NCBI RefSeq assembly: GCF_014203695.1
Contig: NZ_JACHJO010000007.1
Span: forward strand, 281,793 to 345,792
Source of the DNA: Nocardiopsis algeriensis
GTDB taxonomy: Bacteria > Actinomycetota > Actinomycetes > Streptosporangiales > Streptosporangiaceae
Direction: 5' to 3'
Length of the DNA: 64,000 bases
Numbering within the stretch: position 1 is the first letter of the stretch; each line of letters starts with the position of its first letter. Below the pieces are notes generated by a model that ran no database searches, was not told the DNA's origin, and saw nothing but the letters and a program-made list of their open reading frames with translations. A program made the translations under genes and the position numbers. This document shows positions 45,946 through 54,620 of this stretch, piece by piece.

Positions 45946-47283
45946 TCAGGCGCCGGCCGTCTCCTGGTCCCCGGCGGCCGGGTCGAAGCGCACGACGAGC
46001 AGGTTGCCGTCGACGAGCAGGCGCTCGGCGGCGGCGCGCACCTCCTCCGCGGTGATGCCCTCCCACCGGCGCGGCCAGGTCAGGGCCAGTTCCGGGTCGT
46101 CGAACAGCTGCGTGCAGCTGCTGATCGCGTCGGCCAGGCCGGCCGGGCCGGCGATCGACTGCAGGTGCTCGCGCTCCAGGACGGCGCGGGCCCGCTCCAG
46201 CTCCTCCTCACCGATGCCGTCGGCGAGCTTGGCGATCTCCTCGCGGACGGCGGCCTCCAGGGTGTCGCCGTCGACGCCCTCCCGGGCGAGCATGTTCACC
46301 AGGAGCAGGCTGTCGGTGTAGCGGAACGGCAGGATGTCGGCGGCCGATCCGCCGTCGTCGGCCGCGATGGGCCGGTCCACGACCAGGGCGCGGTACAGGC
46401 GGCTGCCCTGGCCCTGGCCCAGAACCGCCGAGGCCAGGTGCATGACGTCGAAGCCGCGCTCGCCGTAGGCCGGCACGCGGAAACCGATGAACACCCCCGG
46501 CGCCGGAACGGTCTCGGCGACCTGGTCGCGGACCGGGCCGCCCAGCGGCTCGGGGAGCGCGGCGTCGGGGACCTCCGGGACGTCCTCGCGGGCCGGGATG
46601 TGGCCGAAGTACTTGTCGACGCGGGCCCGGACGTCCTCGGGGTCGAGGTTGCTGACGACCGTGAGGACGCAGTTGTCTGGGCCGTAGTGGGCCTTGTGGA
46701 AGGACTTGACGTAGTCCAGGTCCGCGGCGTCCAGATCGGCCATCGAGCCGATGGTCGGGTGGTGGTAGGGGTGGCCCTCGGGGTAGGCCAGGCGCAGGAT
46801 GCGCTCCAGGGCCGTGCCGTAGGGCTGGTTGTCGTAGCGCTGGCGGCGCTCGTTCTTGACCACGTCGCGCTGGTTGTCCAGCACCTCCTGGGTCATGCCG
46901 TCGCGCAGGGTGGCCAGGCGGTCCGCCTCCAGCCACAGGACGCGGTCCAGGGCGTGCTCGGGGACCGTCTCGTAGTAGTTCGTGCGGTCGGTGGAGGTGG
47001 AGGCGTTGATGTCGCCGCCCAGCCGCTCGATCTCCTCGAAGTGCTCGCCCTTGGCCACGTTGCCGCTGCCCTGGAACATCAGGTGCTCGAAGAGGTGCGC
47101 GAAGCCCGTACGGCCGGGCACCTCGTGGCGGGACCCCACTCCGTACCACAGATTCACGGCGGCGACCTGGCCCGTGGAGGCGGGCGCGGTCACCACGCGC
47201 AACCCGTTCTCCAGCGTGTACCGAACCAACTGCCCCGCCGCTCCGATGCCGGTCAAGTGCTGCACCCCGTTTCGCGCTGTCAC
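45946..47283 (-). CDS. M16 family zinc metallopeptidase
   Basis: A 445-residue peptidase (pitrilysin/MPP-like). The inverted zinc motif HLFEH lies at residues 63-67 in TGFAHLFEHLMFQGS, with the third ligand Glu about 77 residues later in VVKNERRQRYDNQPYG. No signal peptide, so it acts on peptides in the cytoplasm or is exported in an unknown way. GTG 47283 has CGAGGA at 6 nt; GTG 47298 adds five residues but lacks a site. Forms a likely heterodimer with the downstream subunit. Confidence 0.9.
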   Translation of the reverse strand: MTARNGVQHLTGIGAAGQLVRYTLENGLRVVTAPASTGQVAAVNLWYGVGSRHEVPGRTGFAHLFEHLMFQGSGNVAKGEHFEEIERLGGDINASTSTDRTNYYETVPEHALDRVLWLEADRLATLRDGMTQEVLDNQRDVVKNERRQRYDNQPYGTALERILRLAYPEGHPYHHPTIGSMADLDAADLDYVKSFHKAHYGPDNCVLTVVSNLDPEDVRARVDKYFGHIPAREDVPEVPDAALPEPLGGPVRDQVAETVPAPGVFIGFRVPAYGERGFDVMHLASAVLGQGQGSRLYRALVVDRPIAADDGGSAADILPFRYTDSLLLVNMLAREGVDGDTLEAAVREEIAKLADGIGEEELERARAVLEREHLQSIAGPAGLADAISSCTQLFDDPELALTWPRRWEGITAEEVRAAAERLLVDGNLLVVRFDPAAGDQETAGA

Positions 47284-47383
47284 ATGGATCCTCGTCACCG
47301 TTCGGGACGGTGACGATACGACCCTACGGCCTCAGGGCGCCGCGGGTACACCCGAACGGGCAGACGGGGGGCGGGGGCGGGGC

Positions 47384-48061
47384 CTACCTCTCGTAACCCG
47401 AGGTGTCCATGGAGAGGGCGATCTCGTCGTAGACGGCGCTGTACTGGGAGTCGACCGACCACACGTAGAGCAGGACGTCGCTGATCGGCAGGAACCACAT
47501 GCGCACCTCGAACCTGTCGTCGTTGGCGCACGTCACCTCCCACACCGAGTGGTGCGACTTGAGGCCGTCGGCGTGCTGGGTGAAGTCGGCGACCTTCAGG
47601 TCCGCCCCCGAGACGCCGATGCCGCCGGAGGCCGCGGTGTTGAGACTGCGGCAGCTACCGGTGTCGGCGCCCCAGCCGTCCTCCTTGTTGAAGGCGTCGC
47701 CCTTCTTGGGCCACTCCCCCGGGTTGCGGGTCGAGGCCTGGGGCGTGAGCTGGACCGACCCGTAGCCGCAGGCGTCCTGACCGGGCGGGCTGACGCACAG
47801 GGTGCCGCCCTCGTTCTGCACCTGCCACCCCTCGGGGACCTCGATGCTCACGCCCTCGATCTCCTGGGCGGCGTACTCCCCGGGGTCGGGGGGCTCGATA
47901 CCGGGCATCACACCGCTCTCGCCGCGCTCCAGTGTGATCTCCGCGCCCTCGGAACCGCCGCCCGAGCAGGCCGCAAGCGCCAACAGGGACGCGGTCGCGG
48001 CCGCCGCCCCCGCGGCGCGCACTCCGCGCGCCCGTCCGCCTCGCCCGTGGATGCCCGCCAT
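47384..48061 (-). CDS. Hypothetical lipoprotein
   Basis: A 225-residue secreted lipoprotein. Arg-rich n-region, hydrophobic core and LAAC lipobox with Cys32, then a Gly/Ser linker. The mature part has a beta-rich pattern with IEVPEGWQVQNEGGTLCVSP and four cysteines that could form disulphides. No family recognised. GAGAGGACACC precedes ATG 48061. Divergent from sppA. Confidence 0.78.
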   Translation of the reverse strand: MAGIHGRGGRARGVRAAGAAAATASLLALAACSGGGSEGAEITLERGESGVMPGIEPPDPGEYAAQEIEGVSIEVPEGWQVQNEGGTLCVSPPGQDACGYGSVQLTPQASTRNPGEWPKKGDAFNKEDGWGADTGSCRSLNTAASGGIGVSGADLKVADFTQHADGLKSHHSVWEVTCANDDRFEVRMWFLPISDVLLYVWSVDSQYSAVYDEIALSMDTSGYER

Positions 48062-48188
48062 GGTGTCCTCTCAACCGTGCGCCTCAGAACTGAGAAGACC
48101 TTAGCGCCCCTGACCGCCGTGCGCGCACGGCGGCGGGGCCCGGACCCGGCGGCCCGCGGGGCGCGGCCCCGGCGACTACCCTGGGCCC

Positions 48189-49910
48189 ATGGTGGACCTC
48201 GCGAAGATCACGCAGCCCTTGTCCCTCGCCCGCCTCGGCCAACGCTCCCGGGGGCCCGTCGTCCTGGAGCTGGACCTCACGGAGGGGGTCGCCGACGAGG
48301 CTCCGGGAGACCCGATCGCCCAGCTCGTCAACCGCCGCAAGCAGCACCACCTCGAGCTCGTGGAGGGCATCCGCCGGGGCGCCCGCGATCCGCGGGTGGC
48401 CGCTCTCCTGGTGCGGGTGGACACCCGCACGCTCGGTTTCGCCAAGGTGCAGGAGCTGCGCGACTGCGTCGCCGACTTCCGCGCCGCCGGCAAGACCGCG
48501 GTGGCCTGGGCCGACTCCTTCGGTGAGAGCGGGGAGGGCAACCTCTCCCACTACCTGGCGTGCGCGTTCGACCGGATCGCGATGGCACCCACCGGGGTGC
48601 TCGGCCTGACGGGCCTGAAGCTCAAGGGGACCTTCGTCAAGGGGGCCCTGGACAAGCTCGGCGTGGGCTACGAGGTCGGCCGCCGCCACGAGTACAAGAG
48701 CGCGCTCAACGGCGTCACCGAGACCGGCTTCACCGACGCCCACCGCGAGGTCTCCGAGTCGATCGTCTCCTCCCTGGGCGACCAGCTGGTCGAGGCCGTC
48801 GCGCAGGCGCGCGGCCTGTCCGAGGAGCGGGTCCGGGAGCTGGTGTCGCAGGGGCCTTTCATGGCGGGGGAGGCCGTGGAGCACGGCCTGGTGGACCGGT
48901 TGGCCTACCGCGACGAGATCTACGCCGACCTGCTGGCCGAGGTCCGCGGCGAGCGCGGCCGCGAACCGGAACTGCTGTTCGTCACCCGCTACCACCGCAG
49001 GCACACCCCGACGCAGCTTCCGCTGCCGGGCAGCGGCGCGAGCTGCATCGCGCTGATCTCGGCCACCGGGACGATCAGCACGGGCCGCACCCGCCGCTCC
49101 CCGCTGGGCGGCGGCACGGTCATGGGCTCGGACACGGTGTGCGCCGCCTTCCGGGCCGCCCGGCGGGACCCGGACGTCAAGGCGGTGGTGTTCCGGGTGG
49201 ACAGCCGGGGCGGTTCCCCGACCGCCTCCGACGCCATCCGCCGCGAGGCGGAGCTGACCAGCAGGGCGGGCAAGCCCGTGGTCGCGGTGATGGGCGACGT
49301 CGCCGGCTCCGGCGGCTACTACGTCACCTTGGGCGCGGACGCGATCGTGGCCCAGCCGGGCACGCTGACCGGCTCCATCGGGGTGATCACGGGCAAGCCG
49401 GTGCTCGGCCCGCTGCTGGAGCGGTACGGGGTGACCAGCGACGCGGTGAGCACCGGCCCGCACGCCGGCATGTTCGACCTCGAGCGCCCCTTCAGCGAGT
49501 CGGAGTGGGAGCGGGTCAACGCCCTGCTGGACGAGGTCTACGGCGACTTCACCGCCAAGGTCGCACGGGCCCGCTCGATGACCCCCGAGCAGGTGCACGA
49601 GGTCGCCCGCGGCCGGGTGTGGACCGGCCGGGAGGCGCACGAACGCGGCCTGGTGGACGCCCTCGGCGGGCTGGAGACCGCGGTGCGCATCGCCCGGGAC
49701 AAGGCCGGGGCCGGAGCCCTGCCGCTGCGGTCCTTCCCGCGCCGGGGCGCGCTGGACGGCCTGCGCGCGCACGAGTCGAGCGAGGACCTGGCCGCCTCGG
49801 GGCCGCAGAGCTCGCTGTCGGCCTGGGGTCCGCTGGAGGGTGCGGCACTGGCCCTGGGCCTGCCCCTGGGCGGCCCGCTGTCCATGCCGGGCGCGTGGGA
49901 GGTCCGATGA
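48189..49910 (+). CDS. sppA: Signal peptide peptidase SppA (long form)
   Basis: A 573-residue double-domain S49 peptidase like E. coli SppA (67K type). Catalytic Lys170 in GRRHEYKSALNGV lies in the first half and nucleophile Ser374 in GDVAGSGGYYV in the second, the expected split Ser-Lys dyad. E. coli SppA has an N-terminal membrane anchor; here residues 1-25 (MVDLAKITQPLSLARLGQRS) are not hydrophobic, so it may be soluble or peripheral. It overlaps the flavin reductase gene by ATGA. Confidence 0.92.
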   Translation: MVDLAKITQPLSLARLGQRSRGPVVLELDLTEGVADEAPGDPIAQLVNRRKQHHLELVEGIRRGARDPRVAALLVRVDTRTLGFAKVQELRDCVADFRAAGKTAVAWADSFGESGEGNLSHYLACAFDRIAMAPTGVLGLTGLKLKGTFVKGALDKLGVGYEVGRRHEYKSALNGVTETGFTDAHREVSESIVSSLGDQLVEAVAQARGLSEERVRELVSQGPFMAGEAVEHGLVDRLAYRDEIYADLLAEVRGERGREPELLFVTRYHRRHTPTQLPLPGSGASCIALISATGTISTGRTRRSPLGGGTVMGSDTVCAAFRAARRDPDVKAVVFRVDSRGGSPTASDAIRREAELTSRAGKPVVAVMGDVAGSGGYYVTLGADAIVAQPGTLTGSIGVITGKPVLGPLLERYGVTSDAVSTGPHAGMFDLERPFSESEWERVNALLDEVYGDFTAKVARARSMTPEQVHEVARGRVWTGREAHERGLVDALGGLETAVRIARDKAGAGALPLRSFPRRGALDGLRAHESSEDLAASGPQSSLSAWGPLEGAALALGLPLGGPLSMPGAWEVR

Positions 49911-50404
49911 CCTCCGACCCCCTGGCAGGGCAGTACCTGGACGCGATGTCGATGGTGGCCACCGGCGTGACCGTGGTGACCGTCGCCGACGGCCGCGACG
50001 ACGTCGGGGCGACCGTCAGCGCGTTCGGCTCGGTGTCGGCCGACCCGCCGATCGTCTCGGTCAGCGTGGGGATCGACGGCTACATGGCCGAGGTGATCGA
50101 GGAGGTCGGCGCGTTCGCGGTGAGCGTGCTGGGGAGCGGCCAGCGCGTCCTGGCGGGCCGCTTCTCCGCCGAGGGCCGGCCGAGCGCGCGCCTGCTGGTG
50201 TCGGGGCAGCCCCACCACCGGGGCGAGGGAACGCGGGCCATCGTCCTGGACGACGCCCTGGCCGCGCTGGAGTGCTCGGTGCGCAGGCGCGTCGACGTGG
50301 GCGACCACGCGGTGTTCTTCGCCGACGTCACCGGCTTTCCCGAGGTGCGCGGCGAGGGCTCGCCCCTGGTCCGCTGGGCCGGCCGCTACTCCTCGCTGCC
50401 CTGA
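49907..50404 (+). CDS. Flavin reductase family protein
   Basis: A 165-residue FMN-binding split-barrel protein of the flavin reductase/HpaC-like type: VATGVTVVTVADGRDDVGATVSAFGSVSADPP is characteristic, with the family-typical start YLDAMSMVATGV. Could supply reduced flavin to a monooxygenase or act on its own. ATG overlaps the sppA stop, so translation is coupled even though a functional link with SppA is not obvious. Confidence 0.87.
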   Translation: MTSDPLAGQYLDAMSMVATGVTVVTVADGRDDVGATVSAFGSVSADPPIVSVSVGIDGYMAEVIEEVGAFAVSVLGSGQRVLAGRFSAEGRPSARLLVSGQPHHRGEGTRAIVLDDALAALECSVRRRVDVGDHAVFFADVTGFPEVRGEGSPLVRWAGRYSSLP

Positions 50405-50438
50405 CGCGGTTCCCGGCGCGCCCGCCCGCGCGCCGGGT

Positions 50439-51110
50439 TCAGGCCCGCGCCGCGGCCCACTCGGCGACCTGGAGCAGGTCGTCCAGGACCGCGTCGGCCC
50501 GCGCCGCCTCGGGGGAGGCCGAGTGGCGGTAGCCGTAGATGCCGCGGCGCAGCAGCACCGCGCGCATCCCGGCGGCGCGCGCGGGCAGGACGTCGTTGTC
50601 GACGCGGTCGCCCACGTAGAGGATCTCGCCGGGTCCGATACCGGGGGTGGTCTCCCCCGCCAGCTCCAGCACGCGGTCGAAGAACTCCGGCAGGGGCTTG
50701 TGCACGCCCCAGACGTCGGAGATGCCGATGCCGTCGACGCCCAGTTCCATGGCCTCCAGGGCGGGCCCGGCCTCGGGCGGCTGGTTCCCGGCGATGATCA
50801 GGGACAGGCCACTCTCGCGCATCGCCCGGAAGGCGGGCCTGACGTCGGGGTACAGGTCCGCCTCGCCGAAGTGCTCGCGTTCGCCGTCGGGCTCCTCCTC
50901 GAGCCAGCGCGCGCTCTCGGCCTCCAGGTCGAAGCCCGGGACCAGGAGCCGGAAGCCGTCGGTGAGGGTTCCGCCGGAGGCGATGACACCGCCGATGGTG
51001 CCGAAGAACGCCATGTGCGGAATCCCGAAGCGGTCCGCCCAGCGCTCGAAGATCCGCGTCTCGTCGACGAGCGTCTCGCCGACGTCGAACACCACAGTAC
51101 GAATAGCCAC
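50439..51110 (-). CDS. HAD superfamily hydrolase
   Basis: A 223-residue HAD phosphatase. Motif I is VVFDVGETLVDE (DxG variant: the second acid of the usual DxD is Gly), motif II is IIAGNQP, motif III Lys is in VHKPLPEFFD and motif IV is YVGDRVDNDVLPA. The DVG form resembles subgroup I HADs such as haloacid dehalogenase-like proteins that often lack phosphatase specificity. GTG 51110 begins 11 nt after the regulator gene stop without its own ribosome-binding site, which points to coupling. Substrate unknown; a nucleotide or NAD precursor would fit the context (inference). Confidence 0.87.
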   Translation of the reverse strand: MAIRTVVFDVGETLVDETRIFERWADRFGIPHMAFFGTIGGVIASGGTLTDGFRLLVPGFDLEAESARWLEEEPDGEREHFGEADLYPDVRPAFRAMRESGLSLIIAGNQPPEAGPALEAMELGVDGIGISDVWGVHKPLPEFFDRVLELAGETTPGIGPGEILYVGDRVDNDVLPARAAGMRAVLLRRGIYGYRHSASPEAARADAVLDDLLQVAEWAAARA

Positions 51111-51121
51111 GGGGTGGGAGT

Positions 51122-51877
51122 CTACAAGGACGTGCTCGGGGGCCGGAGGACGGCGAAGGCGTCGGTGATCTGCAGGGTGCGCTCGCGGAAGCTGAAAAGT
51201 GCGGCGGGGCGCCCGCCCGAGCGCCCCGAGGGCACGCAGCGCCCCGTGTCCTCGATCTGGCCGCGGCGCAGGAGCACCCGGCGCAGGTTGGTGGCGGCGA
51301 CGTCGTGCCCCAGGGCGGCGCGGTAGTAGCCCGACAGCTCCGACATGGTGAACTCGGGCGGTGCCAGGGCGAAGCCCACGTTGGTGTAGCTGAGCTTGGC
51401 GCGCAGCCGCTGCCGGCCCGAGTGCACGATGGCGGCGTGGTCGAAGGCCATCGGCGGCAGGTCGGCGGCGGGGTGCCAGCCGGTGTCGTCGGGCACGACG
51501 GGGTCGACGTGGGCGGGGACGAGCCCGAGGTAGGCGGTGGCCAGGGTGCGCCGCCGCGGGTCACGCCCGGGATCGCTGCGGGTCTCCAGCTGCTCCAGGT
51601 GTGACAGATCTCGCACGTCGACCTTCTGGGCGAGTTGGCGCCGGATGGACGCGCCGAGGCTCTCGTCCGCGCGCAGGCGTCCGCCCGGCAGGGACCAGCA
51701 CCCCTCGTGGGGCGGGAGAGCACGTTTCCACAGCAGGACGCACAGTTCGGAGTCGCGGATCTGGAGGACGACGGCGAGCGCCTCGTGGGCCGCCCGGCCC
51801 GAGGTGTCCTCCGCTTCCCGCGCCGCTCGTCCGTTTGCTTCCGAAATATCCACCCTGTCCCTTCCGTTCTCCGACAT
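51122..51877 (-). CDS. NrtR-like Nudix-related transcriptional regulator
   Basis: A 251-residue protein: Nudix domain then winged helix. The Nudix box keeps G66 and E72 and R80 but the catalytic REUxEE is RQLAQK (Gln81, Gln84, Lys85), so hydrolysis is unlikely. The C-terminal part, KLSYTNVGFALAPPEFTMSE then YYRAALGHDVAATNLRRVLL, has the NrtR DNA-binding pattern. NrtR represses NAD synthesis genes and is released by ADP-ribose. The gene is divergent from nadA across 104 bp, exactly the context expected. ATG 51877 chosen as the first Met before the domain. Confidence 0.82.
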   Translation of the reverse strand: MSENGRDRVDISEANGRAAREAEDTSGRAAHEALAVVLQIRDSELCVLLWKRALPPHEGCWSLPGGRLRADESLGASIRRQLAQKVDVRDLSHLEQLETRSDPGRDPRRRTLATAYLGLVPAHVDPVVPDDTGWHPAADLPPMAFDHAAIVHSGRQRLRAKLSYTNVGFALAPPEFTMSELSGYYRAALGHDVAATNLRRVLLRRGQIEDTGRCVPSGRSGGRPAALFSFRERTLQITDAFAVLRPPSTSL

Positions 51878-51893
51878 GTTAAGCTGCACCAGG

Positions 51894-51912
51894 TTTGTGC
51901 CTGTCAGACAAA
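51894..51912. promoter_or_regulatory. Candidate NrtR operator
   Basis: TTTGT-N9-ACAAA inverted repeat in the middle of the gap between the regulator gene and nadA, overlapping a possible nadA promoter (-10-like TAGCTG at 51916). The only clear palindrome of the gap. Confidence 0.4.
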
Positions 51913-51981
51913 AACTAGCTGGCCCGCACCGACCGACCCAGGCCCGGCTCATACGCCGCGCCCACAGCCTCGAGGAAGTAG

Positions 51982-52986
51982 TTGGACATGGCACCGGTCA
52001 CCGCCACTGCAGACACCATGACCAGGCAGGAATGGGCCGAGGAGGTCCGCCGCCTGGCGAAGGAGCGCGACGCTGTCATCCTCGCGCACAACTACCAGCG
52101 CCCGGAAATCCAGGACGTGGCGCACCACACCGGTGACTCCCTCGCCCTGTCCCGCCTGGCCGCCAACGTGGACGCGAGCACCATCGTCTTCTGCGGTGTG
52201 CACTTCATGGCCGAGACCGCCAAGATCCTGGCCCCCGAGAAGACCGTCCTGCTGCCCGACCCCGAGGCCGGCTGCTCCCTCGCCGACACCATCACCGCCG
52301 AGCAGCTGCGCGCCTGGAAGGCCGAGCACCCCGACGCGGTCGTCGTCGCCTACGTGAACACCACCGCGGCGGTCAAGGCCGAGACCGACATCTGCTGCAC
52401 CTCCTCCAACGCCGCCGACGTCATCCGCTCCATCCCCGAGGACCGGGAGATCCTCTTCCTCCCCGACCAGTTCCTGGGCGCCCACGTCAGACGCGTCACC
52501 GGCCGCGACAACATCCACGTCTGGATGGGCGAGTGCCACGTGCACGCGGGCATCGACGGCCACACCCTGCGCCAGAGGGTGGAGTCCGAGCCCGACGCCG
52601 AGGTCTACGTCCACCCCGAGTGCGGCTGCGCCACCTCGGCCCTCTACCTCGTGGGCAGCGGCGCGGTCCCCGAGGAGCGGGTGAAGGTCCTCTCCACCGG
52701 CGGCATGCTCACCGCCGCCGAGCAGACCTCCGCCAAGAAGGTCCTCATCGCGACCGAGACCGGCATGCTGCACCAGCTGCGCAACGCCAACCCGGACACG
52801 GTGTTCGAGGCGGTCAACTCGCGCGCCGAGTGCCACTACATGAAGATGATCGACGCCGACAAGCTGCTGAACTCCCTGCGGTACGGCACCACCGAGATCA
52901 CCGTTCCCGGGGAGACCGCCGATCGCGCGCGCCGGTCGGTGGAGCGCATGATCGCGATCGGCTCTCCCTCGCGCGGCGGTGAGTGA
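51982..52986 (+). CDS. nadA: Quinolinate synthase
   Basis: A 334-residue NadA that condenses iminoaspartate with dihydroxyacetone phosphate to quinolinate, using a 4Fe-4S cluster. The three cluster cysteines are Cys98 (PEAGCSLAD), Cys185 (GECHVHAG) and Cys284 (AECHYMKM); HNYQRPEIQ and DSLALSRLA are the substrate loops. TTG 51982 has GAGGA at 5 nt; ATG 51988 is two codons later with a longer spacing. nadB and nadC do not follow, so the pathway is split. Probably controlled by the divergent NrtR-like protein. Confidence 0.94.
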   Translation: MDMAPVTATADTMTRQEWAEEVRRLAKERDAVILAHNYQRPEIQDVAHHTGDSLALSRLAANVDASTIVFCGVHFMAETAKILAPEKTVLLPDPEAGCSLADTITAEQLRAWKAEHPDAVVVAYVNTTAAVKAETDICCTSSNAADVIRSIPEDREILFLPDQFLGAHVRRVTGRDNIHVWMGECHVHAGIDGHTLRQRVESEPDAEVYVHPECGCATSALYLVGSGAVPEERVKVLSTGGMLTAAEQTSAKKVLIATETGMLHQLRNANPDTVFEAVNSRAECHYMKMIDADKLLNSLRYGTTEITVPGETADRARRSVERMIAIGSPSRGGE

Positions 52987-53038
52987 GACCGGCCGGCGAG
53001 CTCGGGGTAACAAAAGTCTTACCTTGAAGCCATAGCTG

Positions 53039-53052
53039 GCGGAATCTTCCGC
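53039..53052. promoter_or_regulatory. Small palindrome upstream of the sigma-like gene
   Basis: GCGGAATCTTCCGC, perfect 6-2-6. A Streptomyces-like -10 TAGCGT follows at 53074-53079, about 24 nt before the start codon, so the palindrome may be an operator or -35-region element. Confidence 0.35.
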
Positions 53053-53102
53053 GCCCCCGGATCTCCCCCCACTAGCGTCGGCACGACATGGGGGGAGATT
53101 TC

Positions 53103-54593
53103 ATGACCGGAGGTAGCAAAAGACGCGAGGCGGACGGCGCGGAGGCCGTGGCGGAGCTCTACGACGCCTTCGCCCCGTCCCTGTACCGGTACGCCTGGTC
53201 CCTTCTCGGCGACGAAGGGGACCGGGCCGCCGACGCGGTGCACGACGGGCTGGTGGCCGGGGTCGCCCTGGCCGGCTTCCCCGCCGATCCCGCGGACCGG
53301 GGCCCCCGGCTGTACGCGATGGTCCGCGCGGCGTGCCGGCAGCTGGGCCTCGCACGCTCCTGCCCCTACACCCGGCTGGCCGTCGTTCCCGCCGAGGAGC
53401 CGACCGCACTCATGCTCTCCCGGGTCCCGGCCGGCCACCGCGAACTGCTCGAGCTCCGCCTGCGCCACGCCCTGCCCGTCTCCGCCGTCTCCCGCGTGCT
53501 CGGCCTGGACACCCGGGTCTGCGGTGAGCTGGTCCGGTCGGCCGTGCGGCGCGCCGCCGACAACCTCCCCGGCGCGGAGGAGGCGCCGCGCGCTCCCTCC
53601 GGCGCGGAGGAGGCCCCGGGGACGGAACCCCCGGCGGGCCCGAGCCTGCGCGTCCGCACCCGTGAGGTCTCCGCCGCCCTGGAGCTGCTGACGCCTCCCG
53701 GGCCCCCGCCGGGGCTGCGCGAGCGCGTCGTGCGCACCTGTACCGCCCCGGAGTCGGCCGCCGAGCGGGAGCGGATCGTCCGGGGGATGCAGCCCCTCAC
53801 CCCCGAGGGCTACCCGCAGCACCGTGTGGAAGCGCCGGGCAGGCAGGTCCGCGCGGAAGGGCCCGCACCTGCGGAGAGGCGTCCCGAGCCACCGCCCCGG
53901 ATCCTGCCCCGGGACCGGGTCACCACCCGCGACGTCCCCGACCGGGGGGAGATCCGCGCGCCGCTGCCCGGTCCGGGAGCGGGGTCCGGCCGGGATCGGG
54001 ACCGGGACGGCCGGAGGCGCAGGTTGCTTCCCGCCGCCTCCGGCCTGGCCACCGCGGCGGTCGCGGTCGCGCTGTGGTCCTGGGCTGCGGCCACGGAGCC
54101 CCCTCCCGCCGTGGTCGGTGCGGGCCCCTCCGGCACAGGCCCCTCCGTCACGGCGGCGCCGGAGGCCCCGACCTCCTCCTCCGGACCCGAGCTCGAGGCC
54201 GAGGCCGCACCGTTCGCCCCGCAGTCCGACCCCGGCCGGGAGGGAGCGGTGGCGGAAGAGGGCACGCGGGAGGACGCCCCCGTCCCCGAGGAACCCGCCC
54301 CCTCGGGGGAGATCCCGGACCAGGAGGCGGGTGCCCCCGCCGAGGAGGAGCCGCCCGCGCCCGCCGGCCCCCGGCCTGGGAACGACGGCGATCCCGGCAG
54401 CGGCAGCGCCCCCGGAGGCGGTGGCGTTCCCGGAGGCGGTGGCGTTCCCGGAGACGGTGGCGTTCCCGGAGACGGCAGTGCCCCCGGGGACGACAGCGCC
54501 CCCGGGGACGGAACCGGCGAGGGGTCCGACGACGGGGGCGAGAGGAAAGGGTTGCTCAGCGGGCTCGTGGGCCTGCTCCTGGGCGGTGGCTGA
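53103..54593 (+). CDS. Membrane-tethered sigma-factor-like protein
   Basis: A 496-residue protein of unusual design. Residues 15-85 resemble ECF sigma region 2 (ELYDAFAPSLYRYAWSLLGD) and 95-155 region 4 (VPAGHRELLELRLRHALPV then VLGLDTRVCGELV). A 140-residue Pro/Arg/Glu-rich linker leads to one membrane helix around 308-330 (LPAASGLATAAVAVALWSWA), and a long acidic extracytoplasmic tail ends in PGxGxx repeats. Both sigma regions are degenerate compared with bona fide ECF factors. ATG 53103 is preferred over 53088 since GGGGGAG lies between them. Could be a membrane-held regulator released by proteolysis (inference). Confidence 0.75.
   Translation: MTGGSKRREADGAEAVAELYDAFAPSLYRYAWSLLGDEGDRAADAVHDGLVAGVALAGFPADPADRGPRLYAMVRAACRQLGLARSCPYTRLAVVPAEEPTALMLSRVPAGHRELLELRLRHALPVSAVSRVLGLDTRVCGELVRSAVRRAADNLPGAEEAPRAPSGAEEAPGTEPPAGPSLRVRTREVSAALELLTPPGPPPGLRERVVRTCTAPESAAERERIVRGMQPLTPEGYPQHRVEAPGRQVRAEGPAPAERRPEPPPRILPRDRVTTRDVPDRGEIRAPLPGPGAGSGRDRDRDGRRRRLLPAASGLATAAVAVALWSWAAATEPPPAVVGAGPSGTGPSVTAAPEAPTSSSGPELEAEAAPFAPQSDPGREGAVAEEGTREDAPVPEEPAPSGEIPDQEAGAPAEEEPPAPAGPRPGNDGDPGSGSAPGGGGVPGGGGVPGDGGVPGDGSAPGDDSAPGDGTGEGSDDGGERKGLLSGLVGLLLGGG
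54393..54512 (+). repeat. 18-nt tandem repeats coding PGxGxx
   Basis: Six full 18-nt units and a partial seventh starting at 54393, coding PGSGSA, PGGGGV twice, PGDGGV, PGDGSA, PGDDSA and PGDG. Units 2 and 3 are identical, a sign of recent slippage. Forms the collagen-like extracellular end of the sigma-like protein. Confidence 0.9.
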
Positions 54594-54620
54594 CGCCCGG
54601 GGGAAAGACCTGCGGGGCGG

